From contig JANYFL010000042.1 in assembly GCA_025362735.1 (NCBI GenBank), positions 1-64,000 on the forward strand: a DNA stretch of 64,000 bases. The letters are read 5' to 3'. Position 1 is the stretch's first letter; each line of letters opens with the position of its first letter. The position numbers and the translations under genes were made by a program. Below are positions 57,774 to 64,000 of the stretch, in pieces. The stretch is from Betaproteobacteria bacterium (GTDB taxonomy: Bacteria > Pseudomonadota > Gammaproteobacteria > Burkholderiales > Burkholderiaceae_D). The notes beneath the pieces were generated by a model. The model was not told where the DNA came from and searched no databases. It worked only from the letters and a program-made list of their open reading frames with translations.

Positions 57774-57873
57774 CAGATGGCCTTGCCATCTCCCGTTTCT
57801 CCTCCCTGAGCGGGGCCTCCGTATGAGGCGTTCTGACCCCGGTGCGACTCCCCTTGCGCCGGGGTCTTTTTTT
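57774..57873 (+). ncRNA. Candidate trans-acting small RNA with C-rich loops
   Basis: About 100 bases between hemB and yihA on the strand opposite both. Predicted hairpins: GATGGC/GCCATC (57776-57790); CCCG/CGGG (57792-57814) presenting the loop TTTCTCCTCCCTGAG; GCCTC/GAGGC (57815-57829); and the terminator stem below with loop GACTCCCCTT. Two loops are complementary to Shine-Dalgarno sequences. Small RNAs with CUCCUCCC loops that block translation are known in Alphaproteobacteria, and Spot 42, CsrC and ErsA sit beside yihA in Gammaproteobacteria, so location and form both fit. It may belong to a known betaproteobacterial RNA family. The rest of the 364-base gap (57661-57737, 57874-58024) shows no other feature. 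Confidence 0.6.
57835..57873 (+). terminator. Strong rho-independent terminator of the small RNA
   Basis: GACCCCGGTGC (57835-57845) and GCGCCGGGGTC (57856-57866) form an 11-bp stem with one T-G pair, followed by seven Ts (57867-57873). No T-run in the minus direction, so it serves plus-strand transcription, where no coding gene precedes it. Confidence 0.85.
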
Positions 57874-58024
57874 GTTTTTTGCTTGTCAAAGCTACTGCGC
57901 ACAAGCAATGCCGCGTTGGGCAGTGCTCGAAATCCTCATGTACAGACGTACATTCCGGTTCCTGCGCGCTGTCCGCCTTACCTTGTTGCCGCTCGCTACT
58001 CTTTGCAAAGCCCAAACGCCAGAT

Positions 58025-58645
58025 TTATTTCAGACCGAGCAACCTTAAGACGTGCTCTTGAGCTTCCTCTACCCCAGTTTTCTTCAGACTGGAAAACAGT
58101 TGAGCCGTATGTTTGTCACCGTAAGCGGCCAGACCGCGCTTTGTGCTTAATAAAGCGGCATTGCTTTCGCTGCGATTCAGTTTGTCGGCCTTGGTTAGCA
58201 GGGCGTGAATCGGTTTCCCGGTCGGCGCAAACCATTCGATCATCTGGATATCCAAATCAGTTAACGGGCGCCGGGCGTCCATGATCAGGATCAGGGCCTG
58301 TAGAGGATTGCGATGCCGGATGTAGGTGCTGAGCGTTTCTTCCCAATGCGCCTTCGATTCGCGCGCGACTTTGGCATAACCATAGCCCGGCAAATCCACC
58401 AGAAAAGCGGCGGGAAGCTCCTCATCTTCGGCGTGTTTGCCAACGGCAAAAAAATTCAGGTGCTGGGTCCGACCCGGGGTTTTGCTGGAGAACGCCAGGC
58501 GACCCTGCTGACAAATGACATTGATTGCGGTCGATTTCCCGGCATTGGAACGGCCGGCAAAGGCGACTTCCGGCAAGCCCAGCATGGGCAGTTGATGAAG
58601 CTGGTCGGCAGTCGTGAAAAAACGGGTTTGTTGGAGAATGGACAT
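58025..58645 (-). CDS. yihA: Ribosome-biogenesis GTPase EngB (YihA/YsxC)
   Basis: Essential-type GTPase in 50S subunit assembly. 206 residues from ATG 58645 (frame open to 58681). G1 [13 protein letters not shown]3 [11 protein letters not shown]4 [10 protein letters not shown], all intact. Adjacent to hemB, and divergent from the cytochrome c4 gene. Confidence 0.95.
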   Translation of the reverse strand: MSILQQTRFFTTADQLHQLPMLGLPEVAFAGRSNAGKSTAINVICQQGRLAFSSKTPGRTQHLNFFAVGKHAEDEELPAAFLVDLPGYGYAKVARESKAHWEETLSTYIRHRNPLQALILIMDARRPLTDLDIQMIEWFAPTGKPIHALLTKADKLNRSESNAALLSTKRGLAAYGDKHTAQLFSSLKKTGVEEAQEHVLRLLGLK

Positions 58646-58864
58646 GCGGGGAACGGTTGGACTTCGATTGAAACGCCACAATTTGAGGGCTTGCAGCAGA
58701 TAGGAAGTACTGATTTGGAGCTTGCTAACAATTAAACCATGCCCCGGAACTCCGCTGTATAATACGGCGGTTTTTGGCCCCCTTGGTAGTCACCTTGATT
58801 CACCCAGGATGTTGCCGATCCCACAACAAAAATCGCATATTTTGCTAACAAGACAGGTGTATTA

Positions 58865-59548
58865 ATGATACGCGCCGTGACAATGACAACAGCAAAAATT
58901 CTCCGTCCCCCTTTTCTTCGTCCCATTTCGCTTTTCTTATTAACTGTGGCCTGTAGTGCCGCCCTTGCCGAAGCAAGCGCGCCTGCCAAAAAGCCGGATT
59001 TGGCCAAAGGTGCCAATCTGGCCAACACCGTCTGTGCAGCCTGTCACGGTGCCGACGGCAATACCATCGGCAGCGGCTTTCCCAAGCTCGCCGGGCAGCA
59101 CCCGGAATATTTATATAAGCAGCTTGCCAGTTTCAAACCCAAGCCCGGAGCAACAGAGCCAGAGCGTGCGAATGGCATCATGATGGGATTCAGCATGCCC
59201 CTCTCCGATGAGGACATGCACAATGTTGCCGCCTACTATGCAGGACAAAAACTCAAGCCAGCCACGGCACGTAACAAGGATACGGTGGCTCTAGGCCAGA
59301 AAATCTATCGTGGCGGGATTGCAGAAAAGAATGTGCCCGCTTGCTCCAGCTGCCACAGTCCGGATGGCGCAGGCATGCCGATCCAATATCCGCGCGTTGG
59401 GGGACAATGGGCCGAGTACACCGAAGCGCAACTCGTTGCCTTCCGCAGTGGCACACGCAAAAATAATTCTGTAATGGCCACCATTGCGGCACGATTGTCC
59501 GATGCAGAAATGAAGGCCGTTTCGGATTACATTGCTGGACTGCGTTGA
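58865..59548 (+). CDS. Di-haem cytochrome c4
   Basis: Periplasmic electron carrier. 227 residues with a signal peptide (PISLFLLTVACSAALAEA). Two haem c motifs, CAACH (57-61) and CSSCH (160-164), one per domain, with the axial Met regions IMMGFSMPLS and NSVMATIAARLS. The terminator at 59591-59616 follows. A TATAAT at 58758-58763 within CTGTATAATACGG is 100 bases before the start but lacks a -35. In relatives resB-ccsA follow this gene; here msrP does. Confidence 0.94.
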   Translation: MIRAVTMTTAKILRPPFLRPISLFLLTVACSAALAEASAPAKKPDLAKGANLANTVCAACHGADGNTIGSGFPKLAGQHPEYLYKQLASFKPKPGATEPERANGIMMGFSMPLSDEDMHNVAAYYAGQKLKPATARNKDTVALGQKIYRGGIAEKNVPACSSCHSPDGAGMPIQYPRVGGQWAEYTEAQLVAFRSGTRKNNSVMATIAARLSDAEMKAVSDYIAGLR

Positions 59549-59590
59549 ACGAAAAGGGCAATTCAGTTCTCAAGAAAAAATATTTTGGAA

Positions 59591-59616
59591 AAGGCGGCAT
59601 TTGCCGCCTTTTTTTT
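59591..59616 (+). terminator. Rho-independent terminator after cytochrome c4
   Basis: GGCGGC-ATTT-GCCGCC stem (59593-59608) with flanking AA/TT pairs and eight Ts (59609-59616), 42 bases after the stop. Confidence 0.9.
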
Positions 59617-59684
59617 GGTCTATTGTCTGGCTGTAAGTTTTCAGCGTTTGCTACGACCATACTGGACTTATCGAGGAATCCATC

Positions 59685-60650
59685 ATGCTGATTCAACGTT
59701 CACCTGAAATCCTGTCCTCCGAGATCACGCCTCGAGCCGTGTTTGAAAACCGTCGCGCCTTCATTCAAAAAATGGCGGCAGGTTCAATAGCCGCAGGCGT
59801 AGTCGGCACACTGAATACGGCCCAAGCGCAAAGTGCAAGCGCTCAGAAGCTGACTGCAAAAGCCAATCCCCTCTATCAGGTCACAGACAAGACGACGCCT
59901 TATAAGGACATCACCAGTTACAACAATTATTATGAATTCGGCACCAACAAGGGGGAGCCGGTCATGTCAGCTGGAACGCTCAAGCCCCGCCCGTGGAACG
60001 TGGTGGTGGATGGACTGGTGAAGAAACCCAAGACTTATGACCTCGACAGTTTGCTGAAACTCGCACCACTGGAAGAGCGTCTTTATCGGTTGCGTTGCGT
60101 AGAGGGCTGGTCGATGGTCATTCCCTGGATTGGCTTTCCTCTTGCAGAATTGATCAAGCAAGTAGAGCCGACCAGTGACGCCAAGTTTGTGGAGTTTGTA
60201 ACCTTGGCTGATCCCAAACAGATGCCCGGCCTGCTCTCTCCTGTTTTGGACTGGCCCTATCGTGAAGGCTTGCGTCTCGATGAGGCCAATCATCCTTTGA
60301 CTCTGTTAACTTTTGGCCTGTATGGAGAAGTGCTACCGAATCAGAACGGCGCACCGGTGCGGATTACCGTGCCCTGGAAATATGGTTTCAAGAGCGCCAA
60401 GTCGATTGTCAAAATAAGCTTTACGAATCGCATGCCTGTTACGTCCTGGAATCAATCCGCACCGCAGGAATATGGTTTTTACTCGAACGTTAATCCCAAC
60501 GTGGACCATCCGCGCTGGAGCCAGGCCAGTGAGCGCCGTATCGGAGAAGATGGATTCTTTTCTCCGAAACGCAAGACCTTAATGTTCAATGGTTATGAAA
60601 CACAGGTCGGACAACTATACGCAGGTATGGATCTGAAAAAATTCTATTGA
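59685..60650 (+). CDS. msrP: MsrP: periplasmic protein-methionine-sulfoxide reductase catalytic subunit
   Basis: Molybdopterin enzyme repairing oxidised methionine in periplasmic proteins. 321 residues. Tat signal [17 protein letters not shown], then sulfite-oxidase-type fold; the Mo-ligating Cys is in [13 protein letters not shown]. Later blocks [14 protein letters not shown] and [14 protein letters not shown] match the family. msrQ follows 8 bases after the stop. Confidence 0.95.
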   Translation: MLIQRSPEILSSEITPRAVFENRRAFIQKMAAGSIAAGVVGTLNTAQAQSASAQKLTAKANPLYQVTDKTTPYKDITSYNNYYEFGTNKGEPVMSAGTLKPRPWNVVVDGLVKKPKTYDLDSLLKLAPLEERLYRLRCVEGWSMVIPWIGFPLAELIKQVEPTSDAKFVEFVTLADPKQMPGLLSPVLDWPYREGLRLDEANHPLTLLTFGLYGEVLPNQNGAPVRITVPWKYGFKSAKSIVKISFTNRMPVTSWNQSAPQEYGFYSNVNPNVDHPRWSQASERRIGEDGFFSPKRKTLMFNGYETQVGQLYAGMDLKKFY

Positions 60651-60658
60651 GCCACTCT

Positions 60659-61306
60659 ATGTCTGCCAACGCCCTGCCTAAAAAACCCTTCAGTATTGCG
60701 ACACCTAGTTCCAGCGCTGTCAGTGGTATCAAAGCTTTGATTTTCATTCTTGCGTTAATTCCTTTGGCTCGCTTGCTGTTTGGTGCATTCACGCAAAACC
60801 TGGGTGCAAATCCTATCGAGTTTATTACGCGTAATACCGGTGACTGGACGCTGATTTTTCTGTGCATCACTTTGACCGTCACGCCATTGCGACGCTTGAG
60901 CAAATGGAACTGGCTACTGCGTTTGCGCCGCATGTTGGGTTTGTTTTGTTTTTTCTACGCCAGCTTGCATTTCACAACCTTCATCTGGTTTGACCATTTT
61001 TTCGATCTGGCTGAAATGTTTAAAGACGTGGTCAAGCGGCCATTCATCACGGTGGGCTTCAGCGCTTTTGTCTTATTGCTACCGCTGGCAGTCACGTCAA
61101 CCAATGGCATGGTCAAACGTCTGGGCGCGAAAAAATGGCAGCTGTTGCATCGACTGGTTTATTTGATTGCAGGCTTGGCGATCCTGCATTTCTGGTGGAT
61201 GAAAGCAGGCAAGCATGACTTTTTTCAACCGATTATTTACGGAACCATCCTCGCCATCCTGCTCGGATACCGGTTGCTGCATTGGCTAAAGAATCGCCAA
61301 GCTTGA
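60659..61306 (+). CDS. msrQ: MsrQ: haem-binding membrane subunit of the MsrPQ system
   Basis: 215 residues, six TM segments of the ferric-reductase-like type, passing electrons from quinol or flavin to MsrP. Conserved haem-His candidates lie in FYASLHFTTFIWFDH and in LLHRLVYLIAGLAILHFWWM; the opening NTGDWTLIFLCITLTVTPLRRL is family-typical. ATG 60659 is chosen; a TTG at 60647 would overlap msrP. Confidence 0.93.
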   Translation: MSANALPKKPFSIATPSSSAVSGIKALIFILALIPLARLLFGAFTQNLGANPIEFITRNTGDWTLIFLCITLTVTPLRRLSKWNWLLRLRRMLGLFCFFYASLHFTTFIWFDHFFDLAEMFKDVVKRPFITVGFSAFVLLLPLAVTSTNGMVKRLGAKKWQLLHRLVYLIAGLAILHFWWMKAGKHDFFQPIIYGTILAILLGYRLLHWLKNRQA

Positions 61307-61334
61307 TGACTCGGTTGGAACCTTAGTTAAAACC

Positions 61335-62663
61335 TTAGTCCGGCAGTAGCTGTTCGCCTGACAGCAGATGTTCAACGGTTTCGCGAGAACGAATCAAGTG
61401 CATTGCATCGCCATCAACCATGACTTCTGCGGCTCTGGGACGCGTGTTGTAGTTGGAGGACATGGTCATGCCGTAGGCACCCGCAGACAGCAGGGCCAGC
61501 ACATCGCCCTCGGACACGGCCAGTGAACGATCCCGCGCCAGCCAGTCGCCCGATTCACAAACCGGTCCGACGATGTCCCAATGTTTGGGCACAACTTCAC
61601 TCAACACTGCAGGAGCAATACCATGCCATGCTTCGTACATGGCAGGGCGCATCAGATCGTTCATCGCGGCATCGACAATCGCGAAATTTTTTGATGCTCC
61701 GGGTTTCAAGTATTCAACCCGAGTCAATAACGCGCCTGCATTCCCAACCAGAGAACGGCCTGGTTCGAACAAGAGCTTGATCGGAGTGCCGCCATATTGG
61801 GCAGCACGCCACGCACCGATACGGGCGAACACACGTGCCAGATAGCTACCAACCGCGACCGGCGTCACACCCGATTCTTCATCACCATAGGCAATACCAA
61901 TGCCACCGCCCAGATCAAGATGTTCAAGCGTAATGCCTTCTCGAGAGAGCGTATCGATCAAGCTGATCAACTTATCCAGCGCTTCCAGCAAAGGTGAGTC
62001 GTCCAGCAGTTGTGAACCAATATGACAGTCGATTCCGGTCACACGCAAATGGGGCAATCTGACGGCTTCACGATAAGCCTGTAATGCATCTTCGAAAGCA
62101 ACACCGAACTTGTTTTCTTTCAGGCCAGTGGAAATATAAGGATGGGTTTTTGGATCCACGTCCGGGTTGACGCGCAGCGAAACAGCGGCGCGTTTACCCA
62201 TTGCTCCGGCAACTTCATTGAGACGATGTAGTTCAGAAATCGACTCGACGTTGAAGCACAGAATATTTTGTTCGAGGGCAAAGCGCATTTCCTCACGCGA
62301 CTTGCCCACGCCCGAAAAAATGGTTTTTGAAGCCTGACCACCTGCGGCCAGAACACGCTGGAGTTCACCACCTGAAACGATGTCGAATCCCGCGCCCAGA
62401 CGAGCAAACTGATTGAGAATCGCCAAATTGGAATTGGCTTTGACGGCATAACAAATTAGTGCCGCATTCGGCCCGCCACGAAGTTGTGCCGCTTCGGCAT
62501 AGGCATGGAAGTTATCAATCAATGCCGCCCGTGAATAAACATAGAGTGGCGTGGAAAAGGACTCGGCCAAACGGAGGGCAGTGACCTCTTCAATATGCAG
62601 TTCTTGTTGTGATTGATTCTGTCCAGGAACCGCCCGATATTCAAAAAATGGGGGCAGCTTCAT
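61335..62663 (-). CDS. lysA: Diaminopimelate decarboxylase
   Basis: PLP enzyme for the last step of lysine synthesis. 442 residues. PLP Lys in ICYAVKANSNLAIL, SGGELQR, the HIGSQLLD His, the glycine loop LGGGIGIAYGDEESG, EPGRSLVGNAG and the second-subunit Cys in GPVCESGDWLARD. Its ATG overlaps the lptM stop (ATGA, 62660-62663), the usual lptM-lysA pair. Confidence 0.96.
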   Translation of the reverse strand: MKLPPFFEYRAVPGQNQSQQELHIEEVTALRLAESFSTPLYVYSRAALIDNFHAYAEAAQLRGGPNAALICYAVKANSNLAILNQFARLGAGFDIVSGGELQRVLAAGGQASKTIFSGVGKSREEMRFALEQNILCFNVESISELHRLNEVAGAMGKRAAVSLRVNPDVDPKTHPYISTGLKENKFGVAFEDALQAYREAVRLPHLRVTGIDCHIGSQLLDDSPLLEALDKLISLIDTLSREGITLEHLDLGGGIGIAYGDEESGVTPVAVGSYLARVFARIGAWRAAQYGGTPIKLLFEPGRSLVGNAGALLTRVEYLKPGASKNFAIVDAAMNDLMRPAMYEAWHGIAPAVLSEVVPKHWDIVGPVCESGDWLARDRSLAVSEGDVLALLSAGAYGMTMSSNYNTRPRAAEVMVDGDAMHLIRSRETVEHLLSGEQLLPD

Positions 62664-62809
62664 TTCTTTCCGCTGGAATTGGGCGCATCGGGATTCGGCA
62701 AATACAGCGGGCCGCGCTGTCCGCAGGCGCTCAGCTGACTGACCAGCACCCCCAACAAGGCCGCTAGAATGCAGGTACGAACAAGGCCTTTGGGGCGGGG
62801 TGTGATCAT
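62660..62809 (-). CDS. lptM: LptM (YifL) small lipoprotein
   Basis: 49 residues, below common ORF cut-offs. The protein has a short signal (VRTCILAALLGVLVSQ), lipobox LSAC and the diagnostic GQRGPLYLP right after the lipidated Cys, then a polar tail. LptM assists oxidative maturation of the LptD outer-membrane LPS translocon. Two Met codons (62812 and 62809) are possible starts; no strong Shine-Dalgarno. Stop overlaps lysA start by four bases. Confidence 0.93.
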   Translation of the reverse strand: MITPRPKGLVRTCILAALLGVLVSQLSACGQRGPLYLPNPDAPNSSGKK

Positions 62810-62851
62810 CATGATGAGATGGATAAGTAACGATTCTGAATCGAGTTTAGC

Positions 62852-63151
62852 ATGAGCGAAAGTGAATTCCTGGAGCAGGTTGAAGCGGTATTGAGCCGAA
62901 TTGAAACGCTTGCGGATACCCTCGCCGAGTTACTCGATCAGGATATCGAAGCTTCACGTTCTGGCAATGTGCTCACGTTGGAGTTAGCGGATCGCAGCAA
63001 GATCATCATCAACAGTCAGGCAGCTATGCAAGAAATCTGGATGGCTGCCCGCAGCGGCGGCTTTCACTATCGATTAAAAGGTTCCGAATGGCGCGACACG
63101 CGGGATGATTCGGAATTGTTTGCGAAGTTGAAACAAATCATCCACAGCTAG
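62852..63151 (+). CDS. cyaY: Frataxin-like iron-sulfur protein CyaY
   Basis: 99 residues. Acidic first helix (SESEFLEQVEAVLSRIETLADTL, ELLDQDIEASRSGNVL) and the sheet with KIIINSQAAMQEIWMAARSGGFHYRL. Binds iron and modulates cluster assembly on IscU. Divergent from lptM-lysA and convergent with the PBP1A gene, an arrangement common in proteobacteria. Confidence 0.96.
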   Translation: MSESEFLEQVEAVLSRIETLADTLAELLDQDIEASRSGNVLTLELADRSKIIINSQAAMQEIWMAARSGGFHYRLKGSEWRDTRDDSELFAKLKQIIHS

Positions 63152-63153
63152 CT

Positions 63154-64000
63154 TCAGGGAACAGCGGGAGTTGGCGGCGGTACCGTAGCAGGGCTGGTCA
63201 ATCCAGCACCAAGGTCAATCGAATCTACAGACTGCCCCGGCTGGTGCTCAACATAGTAGTACTCACCCTGAACATCCACTACACCATCCGGCAAGGCTCT
63301 GGGTTTTTCAGGCACATCTTTCAGGGCTGTGTTCATATAGGAAATCCAGATCGGCAGGGCCAAGCCGCCGCCAGTTTCCCGATCTCCAAGTGATTTAGGC
63401 TGATCAAATCCCATCCATGCAATACCAATAATGTTTTCATTACTGTAACCAGCAAACCATGCATCCCGTGAATCATTGGTCGTTCCGGTTTTGCCTGCCA
63501 GATCACCACGCTTCAAAGAATTAGCGCGTGCCGCTGTACCATAGCGCACCACATCATGCAGCAAGCTATTCATGATAAAAGCATTGCGTACATCCAATAC
63601 GCGATTGGATTCGTCACCAGCCGGTGCAGGATGAGCTTTGGCGAGTTCCTTGCCGGTACTATCGGTAATGCGATCAATGAAATAAGGATTGACCTTATAA
63701 CCACGATTGGCAAAAACGGAATAAGCGCCGACCATTTGCCAAGGTGTGACCGAACCGGCACCCAAAGCCATCGTCAGATAGGCGGGGTGCTTATCTGCAT
63801 CAAACCCGAAACGGGTAATGTAATCCTGAGCATACTTGGGACCGATTGCTTGAAGGATCCGGATCGAAACCATGTTTTTGGATTTAGCAATGGCCTGACG
63901 CATCGTCATCGGCCCTTCGTATTTGCCATCATAGTTTTTAGGTTCCCAATCTTGCCCGCCAGTTACCGCTGCATCCACGACAAAAGGTGCATCATTAATA
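63154..64000 (-). CDS. mrcA: Penicillin-binding protein 1A, C-terminal part (runs off window)
   Basis: Bifunctional peptidoglycan synthase; only the last 282 residues are visible and the 5' end is beyond 64000. SxN-type SKNMVS and KTGTTND (KTG box) of the transpeptidase domain are present, with GAYSVFANRG and AWMGFDQP. The catalytic SxxK serine should lie outside the window. A Pro/Ala-rich tail ends the protein. Confidence 0.93.
   Translation of the reverse strand, partial: INDAPFVVDAAVTGGQDWEPKNYDGKYEGPMTMRQAIAKSKNMVSIRILQAIGPKYAQDYITRFGFDADKHPAYLTMALGAGSVTPWQMVGAYSVFANRGYKVNPYFIDRITDSTGKELAKAHPAPAGDESNRVLDVRNAFIMNSLLHDVVRYGTAARANSLKRGDLAGKTGTTNDSRDAWFAGYSNENIIGIAWMGFDQPKSLGDRETGGGLALPIWISYMNTALKDVPEKPRALPDGVVDVQGEYYYVEHQPGQSVDSIDLGAGLTSPATVPPPTPAVP

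Noticed and set aside
57774-57873. 6S RNA or Spot 42 itself
   Set aside because: Too short for 6S and no long open-bubble structure; sequence does not resemble Spot 42, only the position next to yihA is similar.
58751-58770. Strong promoter at TATAAT before cytochrome c4
   Set aside because: The -10 is perfect but no acceptable -35 lies at 15-19 bases on either strand, so it is only mentioned.

Overview
The window is a stretch of betaproteobacterial chromosome, most likely Burkholderiales and perhaps close to Oxalobacteraceae. This placement rests on gene content and synteny remembered from that group, not on a search. Supporting markers are the yqgE-ruvX-pyrR-pyrB cluster, a PilG/H/I/J/ChpA twitching cluster, hemB next to yihA, cytochrome c4 followed by msrP-msrQ, lptM-lysA divergent from cyaY, and the fmdB-DUF502-aspS-nudB run. 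Almost everything is core chromosome. Accessory elements are an IS1595-type transposase tail at the left edge, a HicAB module, a broken DUF559 gene and two families of dispersed palindromic repeats.

Layout. 1-131: end of a transposase. 304-2872 (minus): yqgE-ruvX-pyrR-pyrB. 2942-4411 (plus): photolyase. 4470-14659 (minus): chemosensory cluster pilG-pilH-pilI-pilJ-chpA for type IV pili. 14837-15001 (minus): rubredoxin. 15178-18030 (plus): thiD-thiE-hemL. 18035-21757 (minus): TetR, lipoprotein adaptor, ATPase and permease of an ABC efflux system, each junction a 4-base overlap. 22036-27508 (plus): two large secreted repeat proteins with different beta-propeller N-terminal halves and the same C-terminal repeat module. 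27638-30584 (minus): Atm1-type ABC exporter and pyrC. 30722-31138 (plus): YciA thioesterase. 31145-40101 (minus): TetR-controlled fatty-acid beta-oxidation locus (acyl-CoA dehydrogenase, fused dehydrogenase/hydratase, thiolase, enoyl-CoA hydratase, SDR, GST), interrupted by repeats. 40203-46444 (minus): clsB, ybhP-like nuclease, nudB, hicAB, aspS, DUF502, fmdB. 46643-50281: ssb and uvrA, divergent. 50486-52763 (minus): exported phosphoesterase and lipoprotein methyltransferase. 53003-54385 (plus): phosphohexomutase. 54441-57660 (minus): lipoprotein hydrolase, CorA-type transporter, hemB. About 57774-57873 (plus): candidate small RNA. 58025-58645 (minus): yihA. 58865-61306 (plus): cytochrome c4, msrP, msrQ. 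61335-62812 (minus): lptM-lysA. 62852-63151 (plus): cyaY. 63154-64000 (minus): C-terminal part of PBP1A.

Functional themes are pyrimidine synthesis (pyrB, pyrR, pyrC), tetrapyrrole synthesis (hemB, hemL), thiamine synthesis (thiD, thiE), beta-oxidation, DNA repair (phrB, uvrA, ssb, ruvX) and envelope functions.

The most interesting non-routine signals are: the hemB-yihA intergenic RNA gene, with a strong terminator and C-rich loops that look like anti-Shine-Dalgarno sequences; the paired secreted proteins sharing a 48-50 residue repeat; the nested palindromic repeats around a DUF559 fragment; a 24-bp operator-like palindrome over the beta-oxidation regulator promoter; and a three-copy 14-bp tandem repeat across the pilJ stop codon. 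I saw no tRNA, rRNA, CRISPR array or prophage.
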